From Azolla caroliniana (lineage: Eukaryota > Polypodiophyta): a stretch of 64,000 nt of DNA. The notes under the pieces are model-generated. The model was given only the letters and a program-made list of their open reading frames with translations, was not told the DNA's origin and did no database searches. Shown here one piece after another: positions 47,084 through 56,877 of the stretch (position 1 is its first letter; the number at the start of each line of letters is the position of its first letter). The position numbers and the translations under genes were made by a program. Location of the stretch: contig JBHGNT010000009.1 in assembly GCA_043228905.1 (NCBI GenBank), positions 10,540,001 through 10,604,000 of the forward strand, given 5' to 3'.

Positions 47084-48274
47084 GGTCTCCGACTCCTCGC
47101 CGCCACCCGCCGTCTCTTCGGTCTTATGTTGATCCGCAACCGCCAAAGTCTCTAGAATAGGTGGGGAGGGTCCCGCTCGTTTCTGGTCTTCCACGGAACC
47201 ATAGTCATCATGCCCGCTTGGCCTCCTTCTTGCACTCACCGGCTCCCACCATGTATTGCGACTCGTCTTCCCCGATCTCCAATCATGCCAGTTTGGTCCT
47301 TGCCCTGTTTGATCCCGATTGATCATGTTCCGGTTCGTTCGACTCCCTTCCGTGATCGTAACCGGTCAGTAAGGGTTCGACAAAACAATTCCGGCCTTGC
47401 CGGCTCTCCTTCCATTCGGGGCCGGTTGACCGGCCCTTGCTCCAATCTTCTTCCGCGTCGTCTTTCGGTCGTGTCCGATTACCGACCGGTTCGTCTTCTG
47501 CTCGGGTCGGTTCCCAACTCTCTCGTTGTTGCCGCTCCCGGCCTCTCCTTCGGTACCTTTCGGTATGCCCGTTCCGGGCCTCGCATCCTCTTCGTATGTG
47601 CCCGCTCCGGGTCACGCCTTCTTACGGCCTTATGACCGTACTCGGGCGCAACCGCCGTAGTCTCCGGTCTCGGTGTCGAGGGGTCTCTCCTCCGTCTGCT
47701 ATGACCTTCCTCGTCGTCGTTTCGATCGTCCACTTTGCCGCCGCCACCTTCCGTCTCTCCAGTCTCATGTGGGCTCTCGAGACCGACTGCCAAAGTCTCT
47801 AGAATAGGTGTGGGAAAAGTCTCGGTACCATCACTCACTGATGTCATGTTTGTAGCCACCTTCGTTCGGACGCCGTGGTCCGTGGCTCGTCCCCAGTTAC
47901 GCAAGCCTCGGTTATGCTTGCTACCTCCTCGTCCTCTTCCTCGTCTCGGTCGCCCGCCTTGCCGCCGCCATCGCCCGTCGCTCTAGGTCTCATGCCAGCA
48001 CTCAGGCCGACCGCCGGAGCCTCTAGGGCCGGTGTGTGTAAGGTCGCGGCACCGCCACTCGTTGTCTCCGTAGCTGCCTCCGTCCGGACGTCGTTATCCG
48101 CGGCTACCCCGCCTCCAATCGCGCAAGCCTCGATTACGCTTGCCGCTGTCTCTTCCATGTTGTCGTCTTGGTTGCCCGCCTTGCCGTCGCCACCGCCCGT
48201 TGCTCTAGGTCTCACGCCGGCACTCGGGCCGACCGCCGGAGCCTCTAGGACCGGTATGTGTAAGGTCGTGGCAC
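47084..48274 (-). repeat. About 223-bp repeats downstream of gag in the non-autonomous element
   Basis: Four related blocks end at about 48274, 48051, 47829 and 47181. The first three are spaced about 223 bp. On the minus strand they encode variants of PVLEAPAVGPSAGVRPRATG then GGDGKAG and an acidic stretch. The first two are in the gag frame, the others follow after a stop near 47845. A low-complexity, Gly/Glu-rich region that grew by duplication. Confidence 0.75.
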
Positions 48275-49292
48275 CTCCGCTTGTCTCCTCCCCACTCGAT
48301 GTTTCGGGCCGCCATGTCTCGAATCCGTAGTTACCGGCCTCCATGGCCGTCCCTTCACCGCAAGGCAAGAGGGTCGCTTGCTCCGCACCCTCTCCCATGT
48401 TGCCGTCGTACACTCTCCCGACCTCCGTATAGGCCCCGTCTTCTACGCTTAAGGAGGCTTCTTCCTCCGCATCCTCCAATCGCCTCCGGCCCAACTCCAT
48501 AATAAGCCCTTCTTCGGCTTCAATTTTCGCCTTCACAAGCTCGCATGCCTCCCGTATTAGCACTTCTAGGTCGGGCTCCTCCGAACCGTTTTGTGTTGAG
48601 CTCTCTTCCGACGGTAGTGCATAGTCACTCGCCGCTCTCTCTTCTCTGCCACTAGCGGGCCGTGTTGTGGCCGACCGCCTCGCATCATGTTGCCGGCACA
48701 CCCATTCCACCTCAGACCACTCCTCGGTGAGACCATGCGTTCCATAATCATCTTGAAGCTCGAATAATATGTCTATCCTCTCCTCTTGATGGATCGTCTT
48801 CAAAAATATGAGGACTTTGTTCGCCCCCACCGATCTCCGATCTCGCTCTGAGAGTTGAGAGAAACGGTGCTCGAACTCTCGGAATGCATCCATCGCGCTC
48901 CGATGGCATTCCATCGATGCCACCCATCGGTCCAACTCATGCCGACCTCGCCCCTCTGGTTTCGCATACCCGTACGCTTCCAATAGGGCTCCCTCCAAGG
49001 ACACCCACGACTCGTGAACTTCTCGTAGCTCCTGGACCTCCTTGTGCACCAATACGGCCGCCACTCGAGGAAAATACTCTAGCTGCATCGCCTAGTCCAC
49101 GCCCCCTTTTGCCATCTCGGCCTTGTAGGCTCCCCAAAATTTTGGGACCTCATTCCCATTGAACCGGCCGACTGGATCGACGACCCTTTCGACGGCTTGT
49201 TGAGCCGCATCTTGCTTCGCCATCTTCCGTCCAACTTCCATCACGATCTTTGCCATCATCTCCTCGAAGTCGAAGTCTTCTTCCATCTCCAT
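47844..49292 (-). pseudogene. gag of the non-autonomous element, one in-frame TAG
   Basis: Starts at ATG 49292, 16 bases inside the primer-binding site, and runs to a stop at 47844 with one TAG at 49092-49094. Similarity to gag of the element at 56878 is clear: VGRFNGNEVPKFWGAYKAEM here matches IGRFDGRDATKYLASYGAEM there. FPRVAAVLVHKEVQELREVH matches FPRVAMPSIHAEVLEVRAES. FREFEHRFSQLSERDRRSVG matches LREFEENFARLSALDRTILD. No CCHC knuckle follows; instead there are acidic repeats. Total about 482 residues. The TAG is either a mutation or read through. Confidence 0.78.
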
Positions 49293-49620
49293 GCTCCCTT
49301 GCCGCCCTTCACGTCGGGTTCACCAAAGGTGTCGCGTTGTTACGCGCGTGCGTGTAGAAGGGGCGGGACCACAAGGGTCTCGGACTAGGGAGTAGAGGAG
49401 AAAGAATAAGATATGATATGGAGGCTTAGCTCAAGAGGAGAAGAGGAAAGAATAAGACCATGACATAGAAGGAGAGACCGGCGGAGGTAAGATACTCAAC
49501 AAGATATATTAAAACAAACGAATGATTACAATGATGGTGGCCGCATGGGCTGCACCAAACGACTATGACAAAACCCTAACCGAAGATGAATAAGGAAAAC
49601 CCTAAACGAAATGGAAAACC

Positions 49621-49721
49621 TGTCAGGAATAGTACTAAGACAGAGAAGGAATTAGTACTAAACGAAGGATTAGTACTATGAGAGGTGTAGAACTTCTTCG
49701 AGAGAAGGAAGAAGTGAGCGA

Positions 49722-49773
<52 letters not shown>

Positions 49774-50068
49774 TGATAAGAAAGATATGTATTATGTGAA
49801 GAGAATATACAATGGTGGCTAAAAGGCTTAAGACTGGCGTTGAACCAATTTGGTTCAACAGAATGCCTAGTGCCCTCTTTTATAGTGTTTTCAGGAGTAA
49901 TCCTGAAGCTTCTAGAATGTTCCAGAGAAATATGGAATATACACTAATTTCCTATAATAAAATGTAAATGAAAATAATATCTTACGTATTACAATAGATG
50001 ATCTAATGGTCAAGAGCTCGACCCATATAACCTAAGGTCATGGGTTCGAGTCTTGCCATATCATGACA
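49621..50068 (-). mobile_element. 3' LTR of the deleted chromovirus
   Basis: Plus-strand start TGTCAGGAAT, end ATATCATGACA. Contains an AG microsatellite (49721-49770), a reversed TATA-like TTTTATAGTG and tRNA-type boxes TGATCTAATGG (49999-50009) and GGTTCGAGTCT (50043-50053). Confidence 0.9.
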
Positions 50069-50091
50069 CTATCCCCCCTTTAAAGCGACGA

Positions 50092-50423
50092 GTGTCACGA
50101 GTCATCTTGGATTGAGGACCCGGTTTGTGTGGATATTGACGATGGAAGTCTTCAAGAAGAGCACGAGCATTGGTCACATTCTCGATCGGTTCCCAAGTAC
50201 GTTCGCTGGGACTATAGCCTAGCCAATTGACTAGATAGTAGAGCTTGTTGCGAACAAGTGTCACGAGTCATCTTGGATTGAGGACCCGGTTTGTGTGGAT
50301 ATTGACGATGGAAGTCTTCAAGAAGAGCACGAGCATTGGTCACATTCTCGATCGGTTCCCAAGTACGTTCGCTGGGACTATAGCCTAGCCAATTGACTAG
50401 ATAGTAGAGCTTGTTGCGAACAA
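50092..50423. repeat. 166-bp tandem duplication in the chromodomain
   Basis: 50092-50257 and 50258-50423 are near-identical and cover the end of the chromodomain (VNWLGYSPSERTWEPIENVT). The second half of the domain is thus present twice. Confidence 0.93.
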
Positions 50424-50775
50424 TCTTGGAATCAAGGATGGCGGCAACCTCGTACTCCGGCCCATCTTCAAGCTTGATCGGGGGTGGAGGTTGGATAAGA
50501 CGTCTTGGGATGGTGATCTCATGGTAGGGTTCGAGGAGAGAACTATGAAACACCGGATGTATCCGAAGTTGAGGAGGTAGATCGAGACGAAAAGCGACAT
50601 CATTAATCTGTCCAATAATACGGAAAGGACCTAATCGCCGATAATCCAACTTCTCACATGGGTGAGTAGTCTTGATGTGTCGTCGTAGCAGCCACACCCA
50701 ATCTCCAATATTAAAACTGGATGGAAGTCGATGACAATCCGCGTAGACCTTGTGTGTTTGTTGAGCTTGCGGGAA
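50092..50775 (-). mobile_element. Integrase C-terminus and chromodomain of the deleted chromovirus
   Basis: Minus-strand reading begins AQQTHKVYADCHRLPSSFNI, then WLLRRHIKTTHPCEKLDYRR, HPVFHSSLLEPYHEI and the chromodomain EYEVAAILDSKIVRNKLYYL plus GYSPSERTWEP. The zinc-binding and catalytic parts of integrase are missing: the preceding RNase H tail (IFDMPMDSRK) is fused directly. Confidence 0.88.
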
Positions 50776-51420
50776 TCCATGGGCATGTCAAAGATCTGTG
50801 TTGCTTGTAGTCGTGCCGGTCCCAAGATGACTTGTTTTTGGTTATCGAAAGCTGGCTCGCCGGGACGGGGTGCTAGATACGAACGCCGTGATAATGCATC
50901 TGCCTTCCCTTGGTGCTTCCCCGGACGATATGTAATTTTGAAGTCGAAACGCGTGAGGAAGTGGGCCCACCGAGCTTGACGTCGATTCAACACACGAGCA
51001 TCCTGAAAGTAGGCAAGATTCTTGTGGTCACTAAATATGGTGACTGGATGAGAGGATCCCTCCAGAAAATACCTCCATTGCATAAAAGAATCCACTATTG
51101 CCAATAGCTCCTTATCATGAATTTCGTAGTTGATTTCGGCGGCATCAAACTTGCGTGAGTGAAAAGCCACAGGATGTAGGTTCTCATCATTCCCCTGTTG
51201 TGACAGAATGCTGCCCAATGCAAAATCCGATGCGTCAGCTTCGATAATGAATGGTTTTTTCAGATTGACATGAGCTAGAATTGGAGCCGATGTAAATGCC
51301 TTTTTAAGACTCTCGAAAGCCATGTCCGTTTCTTCAGACCAGATGAACGGTTGTCCCTTCTTGGTAAGTTGTGTGAGAGGTAGAATGATCTTTGAATAAT
51401 CTTGTATGAACTTCGAACCA
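50776..51420 (-). mobile_element. RT end and RNase H of the deleted chromovirus
   Basis: From SLKKAFTSAPILAHVNLKKP through EADASDFALGSILSQQGNDE, YEIHDKELLAIVDSFMQWRY and LTRFDFKITYRPGKHQGKAD. The RT palm with its YxDD box is absent. Confidence 0.88.
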
Positions 51421-51783
51421 CTGTAATCCTAAAACTATAGGATGTTCTGGGATACTAATAATATTAAATGATATTACACATGCTAAGTTATCTAGGACAA
51501 TATTAATGGGCTTTGACTCTTCTATGATATTTCCGGAAGCAATGGGACGTCCATCAATGACTATTACAGAGGCTGGACACTGGAGTTTTCTTAGGGATAT
51601 CTTATGAGCTTGAGCAAATTTCTTATCCATAAAGCAAGAGTTAGCTCTAGAATCTAGGAGTGCTAGGACATGTACTGGAGGGGTAATTTTAGTACTAACT
51701 ATTAGTAGGGCTACGAACACATCACTAACTTGCTTAGAGGGAATGGAACCACTAATGGGCTGCACAGATCTAGGGCTGTCCAA
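51334..51783 (-). mobile_element. Protease of the deleted chromovirus, catalytic Gly lost
   Basis: ALLDSRANSCFMDKKFAQAH replaces the DTGA of the relative at 20034-20477 with DSRA. The flap and second conserved block (HPIVLGLQWFEVH) remain. The frame then jumps to the end of RT. Confidence 0.85.
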
Positions 51784-51809
51784 CCAAACGGCTCCTATTT
51801 TGGCTGGAC

Positions 51810-53057
51810 TTAGTCGTTTAACTCTTCTTCTAACTGGCTAAGGACATCAAATTTGTTCGCTGGATCTGGGCTATTAGTACTATTAGGACTATCAGATATC
51901 CCTACTGAAATAGGCTCGGGTTTAGTACAATTAGAACTAGAGACTATTTGGTTTACCTCTCTTCTTGGCCTATGGGGGCAATTTATTGCAATATGTCCTG
52001 GTCCACCGCAGTAAAGACATAGTCGATTTGTACGGCGTCGCTGTTTTTTTTCTTCGGATAATGGCCCTCGATGACGTGTAGTGTCAATCTCCATCAGAGT
52101 CGGAGTATTCGCTTGCGGCGCATTATATGACTGCCTCGGAAAAGGTCTTGCTACCACTGAGGCGTAGGTGGGCTCTAATCTTGCCCTCGGCATCTGTAGC
52201 TGTTGTTCCGAACGTCGCTCAAAGAGGCGGTTGTCACATCTCACCGTGCGACTGATTGCTTCTGTTAAGGACTTTGGCTCTTCGGGGAAGGTCAAGAGTA
52301 AATCCTTGACGTCGTTGCGTAAACCATAACGGAATTACTCCATCAACGCTTGATCATCCCAAGGGATATCGGCGGTGAGTAGGCGAAAATCTGCAGCGTA
52401 TGCGGAGGCTGGACGGTCACCTTGGCGTAATCGCCGAATTTTGTTGATTGCGGTCCTGATGCTGTCAGTATCTCCGAAACATGCTTTAAACTCACCTAGA
52501 AACTCTTCAAAATTGTTGAGTAACGGAGATTCCTTTTCTAATAGTGGAGCAGACCATGACAACGCTGAGCCACTTAAAAAAGTGCCTACTAAACCCACTT
52601 GTGATGCATTGGTGGGATATCGGGAAGGATGCATTTGAATAACTAATCGTACCTGGTTAAGGAACCCTCTAAACTGCGATCGCGTTCCATCGAACTTCGT
52701 GGGAAGGCCAATCTTGGGTTCTTTATGAATCCCTTGTGTTCCGGGCCCTTGTTGTTGCATCGCTACGATGGTTGCTTCGAGTTGTTGCACGTGTAACGCA
52801 AGTTCCCCATGCTGTTGTTGCGTTGGCTGCTTTTCTAAGGAGATTTGCTGAAGATCCCCCAGCAACCGTTGGTTTTCTTGTTCCAAAGTATAGAACTTCT
52901 CTTTCAAGCATTGAAATTCCGAGAAAACAGATTGATATTCTCTTTCAAAGCATTGAACTTCTCTTTCAAGCGCTAACAGTGGCCATGGGATGAAAGAAAA
53001 GAGGAATAAGAGATTAGTAGGAAATGAGAGAGACAAAAGGTAGGAAAATTGGTTCAA
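51810..53057 (-). mobile_element. gag of the deleted chromovirus
   Basis: Starts at ATG 53057-53055, three bases inside the LTR. Conserved KFDGTRSQFRGFLNQVRLVI, EEFLGEFKACFGDTDSIRTA and WDDQALME, then a TAA (52336) that probably replaced CAA, and an intact zinc knuckle CLYCGGPGHIAINC (51978-52022). Confidence 0.88.
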
Positions 53058-53059
53058 AC

Positions 53060-53497
53060 TGTTAGGAACAGTACTAAGACAGAGAAAGAATTAGTACTAA
53101 ACGAAGGATTAGTACTATGAGAGGTGTAGAACTTCTTCGAGAGAAGGAAGAAGTGAGCGAGATGGAGAGAAAGAGAGAGATCGAGAGAGAGAGAGAGAGT
53201 GATGATAAGAAAGATATGTATTATGTGAAGAGAATATACAATGGTGGCTAAAAGGCTTAAGACTGGCGTTGAACCAATTTGGTTCAACATAATGCCTAGT
53301 GCCTTCTTTTATAGTGTTTTCAAGAGTAATCCTGAAGCTTCTAGAATGTTCCAGAGAAATCTGGAATATACACTAATTTCCTATAATAAAATGTAAATGA
53401 AAATAATATCTTACATATTACAATAGATGATCTAATGGTAAAGAGCTCTACCCATATAACCTAAGGTCATGGGTTCGAGTCTTGCCATATCATGACA
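53060..53497 (-). mobile_element. 5' LTR of the deleted chromovirus
   Basis: Starts TGTTAGGAAC, ends ATATCATGACA. Same boxes as the left LTR (A-box like at 53428-53438, B-box like at 53472-53482), shorter AG microsatellite. Confidence 0.9.
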
Positions 53498-54224
53498 AAA
53501 CCTTAAACGAAACCCTAACCCTAAAACGGTAAGAACTCTAGGCTAAGTGGTATACCTTTCATACGCAAAATAGGCAACCCTTCATAAGTGACCCCTCCCT
53601 TCCTTTTATAGCCCAAGGAGGGAGGGACCTTACAATGTGGGATAAAATTTCCCCTCTTATTTCTATACGTCATTTCCTAGTATACGTGTGCACATGTTGC
53701 ACACCACCGACTTGCCCTTTCCACCCCAGTTTCTGCCTATGGACGAAAATCTTCATGACAACATGGAAACCCTAAAATGGGGAAAACCACGGGTGAACAG
53801 ATTTCTTCACTATACAAAGTGGATATACAACACCAAGAGGAATACAACACTCTGTCGAGTGTATCAGCCACACAGGGTTCTTCGCGTCTGTTGTTACTCA
53901 CAGCTATGGCATGGCTTACTCTTCTCTCTCTCTCTTACACTCTATCTTCTGTTCGACTGTTTGTCTCACTCTCACACACTGTTCTAACTAAAAGTTTGCC
54001 CTAGTTGCATATATACTTACGCAACTTTCTGGTTATTTACATACGTAGAGCCCTCATGGGGCACACACTTAGACCATTTACAAGTATAGTCTCCCGAGTT
54101 GGCTATTTACACGATTCCGGTTTCGGCCGAGGCCGATAAACTCGGCTCCTGTTTTCCAACTCTTCGACTGTCGGCTTTTCGAACAGTCGGATCATCCTCC
54201 CACTGGAGGGACATATTCCCAACA

Positions 54225-54792
54225 ACACCTTCCTTGTTAGCTAAACAAATAAGTTTCAAATGTGGTTTACATGACTTCATTATCATCTTCACATTTGACA
54301 GAATACCAACATTGAAAATATGAGAAAACTTCTCGTCTCATCTCCTTGTTTTAAATCCCTTCCTTGGGCATGTCTATGTTGAAGGAGTATCATTCTTCTT
54401 AAACCACCATTCACTTTATCATGTTGGAAATAATTTGAAAGAACAATACAACTACATAGAAACCTAGTGGTAGAAGGTTTACACAAATCCTTCTCATTAA
54501 AATTGTGAAACATTACCAAAGGATATCGTCTTCTATTTATGAAAGTAGTTATCTTCAAAGCCAATCTCAAAACATAATCAATCTTAGCACAATTTTAAGA
54601 AATAACAAATCCAGTCAATCCTCAAATAACTAATCTAATCAATGAAAGGAGTATCAAATAACAAATCCAATCATGTTGTGCAACCAAATAGTTTGTTTGC
54701 GTTATTCATACAAACTTGGACTACATTCGATGCTTCAACTTCAAGAATAACTTATTTTCGAATGTTTGCATTTTCAAAGGCTCGTTAGAGTC
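54225..54792. other. Flank of the nest; no sure gene
   Basis: Continues the sequence left of 45009. Minus-strand frames near 54290-54570 (YPLVMFHNFNEKDL, RRMILLQHRHAQGRDL) are open for 93 codons and could be a decayed PPR-type gene, but no repeat motif is convincing. Confidence 0.3.
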
Positions 54793-55182
54793 TGTTGAGT
54801 GACAAGCTCAATATGTAGCCGAATTGGCTAGTAGGATCGGCTGAGAGCCGAAAAAGGGCCATAGGGCCGAATCCTTTGAAGAAGCCGTTAGGACCTACAT
54901 TCCTATTTTAGTAATATGAATATTATAGGCAAGTTAGGTGTCAGAGCTCATGAAGAGCATTTAGTACTTGTCATTACTTGTGTCAGCCCATTGTCAAGGG
55001 CTTGTATAAAAAGTGCTATGTGAGCACATTGTATGTACAAAGTTTTTTTGTAATAGAATTTTTTGTGTTGTCTACGAACTTTGTCTCTCTCTCTCTCTCT
55101 CACTATGTAGTTGCTCTTCACTCCATTCTTTGTGAATACCTAATTGTTTGATACTCTGTTGTCCAACTTAGGCGTTTTGTTT
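54793..55182 (+). mobile_element. copia LTR, plus strand, right end cut
   Basis: Starts TGTTGAGTGACAAGCTCA, contains TATA-like TGTATAAAAAG (about 55003) and a CT microsatellite (55083-55101). Same family as 10089-10442. The expected end (…CTTTTACA) is missing: another LTR of the same group starts in opposite orientation at 55183. Confidence 0.65.
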
Positions 55183-55575
55183 TGTGAAAGTTATGTGCAG
55201 AAGCTATACGTACAACATAATAACGAACATAAGGTTTAATGGAAATCTTAGAACGAAAGAAAACACAGAGTAAGCGGGAGAGACAGAGAGAGCAAAAACA
55301 CAGAAACTTAATTCAAACAATACAATACGCGTTGTACATAGGATGTGCTCAGACAACACTTTTATACAAGTCCATATGGACTGACAGAAGTATTGACTCG
55401 TACTTCAATGCTCATCAATGAGCCCCTACACTAACTCCCAAAATATATTCTTCCGCAGAATATCTATCCAACGACCTCCTGGTTTACACACCGATACGGG
55501 CTTTAGTTACGCACCCAGTCTACGCACTGGTTTACACACTGGTTTACGCACCCAATGTTGAGTTGTATCTCAACA
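55183..55575 (-). mobile_element. 3' LTR of a minus-strand copia
   Basis: Plus-strand start TGTGAAAGTT, end GTATCTCAACA, followed by the reversed purine tract CTCCCCCTCA (55576-55585). Related to the LTRs at 10089 and 54793. Confidence 0.7.
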
Positions 55576-56877
55576 CTCCCCCTCAAGCTCAACTTGAGGT
55601 TCCGCCTGCTTTGCTGGTTCTTCGCTCCAGCTTCTCCTGGCTTCACGCCTCAGTCGCACTCCTCGACCCGTTCGATTTCGCGTGCCTCGACCATTTCGGT
55701 TGGCTTGTCTGCTCATGCAGCCTTTCCTAGCTCCCTTGTGGTCGCGATGTTGGTGCCGTTTTCGATGCCCTTTCTTCCGCTTGGCCTTTAGTTGATTCGG
55801 CGTCTCCGAATCGAACATTCGAACCGAATCAGTTGTCTCTAATTCGTTTCCGCTTTTGTCCAAATTGGTTGTCTCCAATTCGTTTTCGGTCTTCAGGCCA
55901 TTGACCACATTTGACCATGTCTTGGTCTTGGCCTTCTTGGCCTTCTTGGCTTCATCTCACCCTCGTTTGGTTGACTCCGACTCTTCCCTTCGGTTGTTGC
56001 CCCTGTTTCCGCCTTTGGCTTCTTCAGCCGACTCGGCTTCGTGGTCACTTCTGCTCCTTTCCTGATCCCTTTCCTAATCTTTTATCCCCCTCATGTTCGG
56101 CATGTTGAGGTTCCACAAACCAAGCACACCCAAGAATTGCCACAACTTGTCGAGACCAAGGGGCTTGGTGAAGATGTCGGTAGTCTGCCGATCCATCGGA
56201 ACATATACTAGGTCGACTTCGCCGAAGAGGACATACTCGCGGACAAAATGGTAGCGCACCTCAATGTGCTTGGTCCGGGTGTGGAAGACGAGGTTCTTCG
56301 CAAGTTGGATGTTGCTGAGGTTGTTGCAGTAGATCGTCGTCGGAGCGGACACCTCCACCTGCAGATCCTTGAGTAGCCTCTTGAGCCAAATGGCTTTGCA
56401 TGTCGCGACATCCGCTCTTCGATACTCAACCTCCGTGCTTGACAATGCAACTGTCAGTTGCTTCTTGCTGCTCCAGGAGATCGCGATGCTCCTAAGCGAG
56501 AAAGTGAACCCATATGTGGATCTACAATAGCCGATGTTCCGGCCCAATTGGAATCCTAGTAGCCGACGAGCTGTGCCGCAATACCGGTTTGATATAGCAG
56601 TGCCCTATCTTAGTGCCACGGACATAACAGGATATCCTTTACGGGCACTCAAGGTGTTCAATCGTGGGTTGCGACATAAATTGACTGACCAGGCCGACCA
56701 GGTAACTGAGATCCGGCCGAGTGATCGTCAAATAAATTAGGCTTCTGACAATATGTCAGAACTGTGTCGGGTGACACGCCTTCCCCAAATCTCAGCGAAG
56801 CTTGACATTCCTGTCCAGAGGAGTTGAAATGGACTTACAGTCTACCATCTCGAATTTGAAGAGCATACTCAACACGT
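55576..56877 (-). mobile_element. copia 3' end: end of RT, RNase H and a long 3' UTR
   Basis: Minus strand from 56877: RPDLSYLVGLVSQFMSQPTI, then VALSSTEVEYRRADVATCKA, NLSNIQLAKNLVFHTRTKHI and TTDIFTKPLGLDKLWQFLGV. A stop near 56074 and 490 bp of non-coding sequence lead to the LTR. Stops and a frame change near 56550 show decay. The 5' part was cut off by the Ty3 element at 56878. Confidence 0.85.

Larger units (their letters stand above)
49621..53497 (-). mobile_element. Internally deleted chromovirus nested in the LTR, target duplication AAACC
   Basis: LTRs 49621-50068 and 53060-53497 bracket 3 kb. AAACC lies at 49616-49620 and 53498-53502. The purine tract reads AAAGGGGGGATAG on the minus strand beside the left LTR. 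It is a relative of the element at 10443-24485 but with two large deletions: protease is joined to the end of RT, and RNase H is joined to the end of integrase. It can no longer move by itself. LTRs differ by about ten substitutions and a microsatellite length. Confidence 0.93.
45119..53760 (-). mobile_element. Non-autonomous Ty3-like element (gag, no pol), interrupted by a chromovirus
   Basis: Minus-strand element with LTRs 45119-45655 and 49330-49620 plus 53503-53760. Flanks are ACGT (45115-45118) and ACAT (53761-53764), a 4-bp duplication with one CpG transition. The primer site next to the 5' LTR (complement of CTTTGGTGAACCCGACGTGA, 49308-49328) and the purine tract (complement of GGTTTGGTGGGGGCGGA, 45656-45672) nearly equal those of the element at 56878. 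The interior is only 3.7 kb and holds gag-like sequence and repeats. No protease, RT or integrase motif was found on either strand. LTRs differ by roughly 2-3 percent. Confidence 0.88.
49330..53760 (-). mobile_element. 5' LTR of the non-autonomous element, interrupted
   Basis: Parts 49330-49620 and 53503-53760 join at the duplicated AAACC to a 549-bp LTR matching 45119-45655. The gap is the nested chromovirus. Confidence 0.88.
45009..54224 (-). mobile_element. copia solo LTR (45009-45118 plus 53761-54224), split by a Ty3 insertion
   Basis: The outer parts join to a 574-bp LTR starting TGTTGAGAAA and ending ATTCCCAACA. Flanks are GCACC (45004-45008) and ACACC (54225-54229), a 5-bp duplication with one change. 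Blocks shared with the copia LTRs at 12427-18419 are ACGTGGAAA-CCC, GGGAAAA-CCACGG, TATACAACA, CTAAAAGTTTGCCCTA and CTCCCACTGGAGGGAC. It belongs to a sister family. It is the oldest layer of this nest. Confidence 0.82.

Noticed and set aside
44480-54700. PPR-type gene interrupted by the nest
   Set aside because: Short E/DYW-like strings appear only after several frame changes and no pentatricopeptide repeat is convincing. Kept as a low-confidence note on the flanking stretches.
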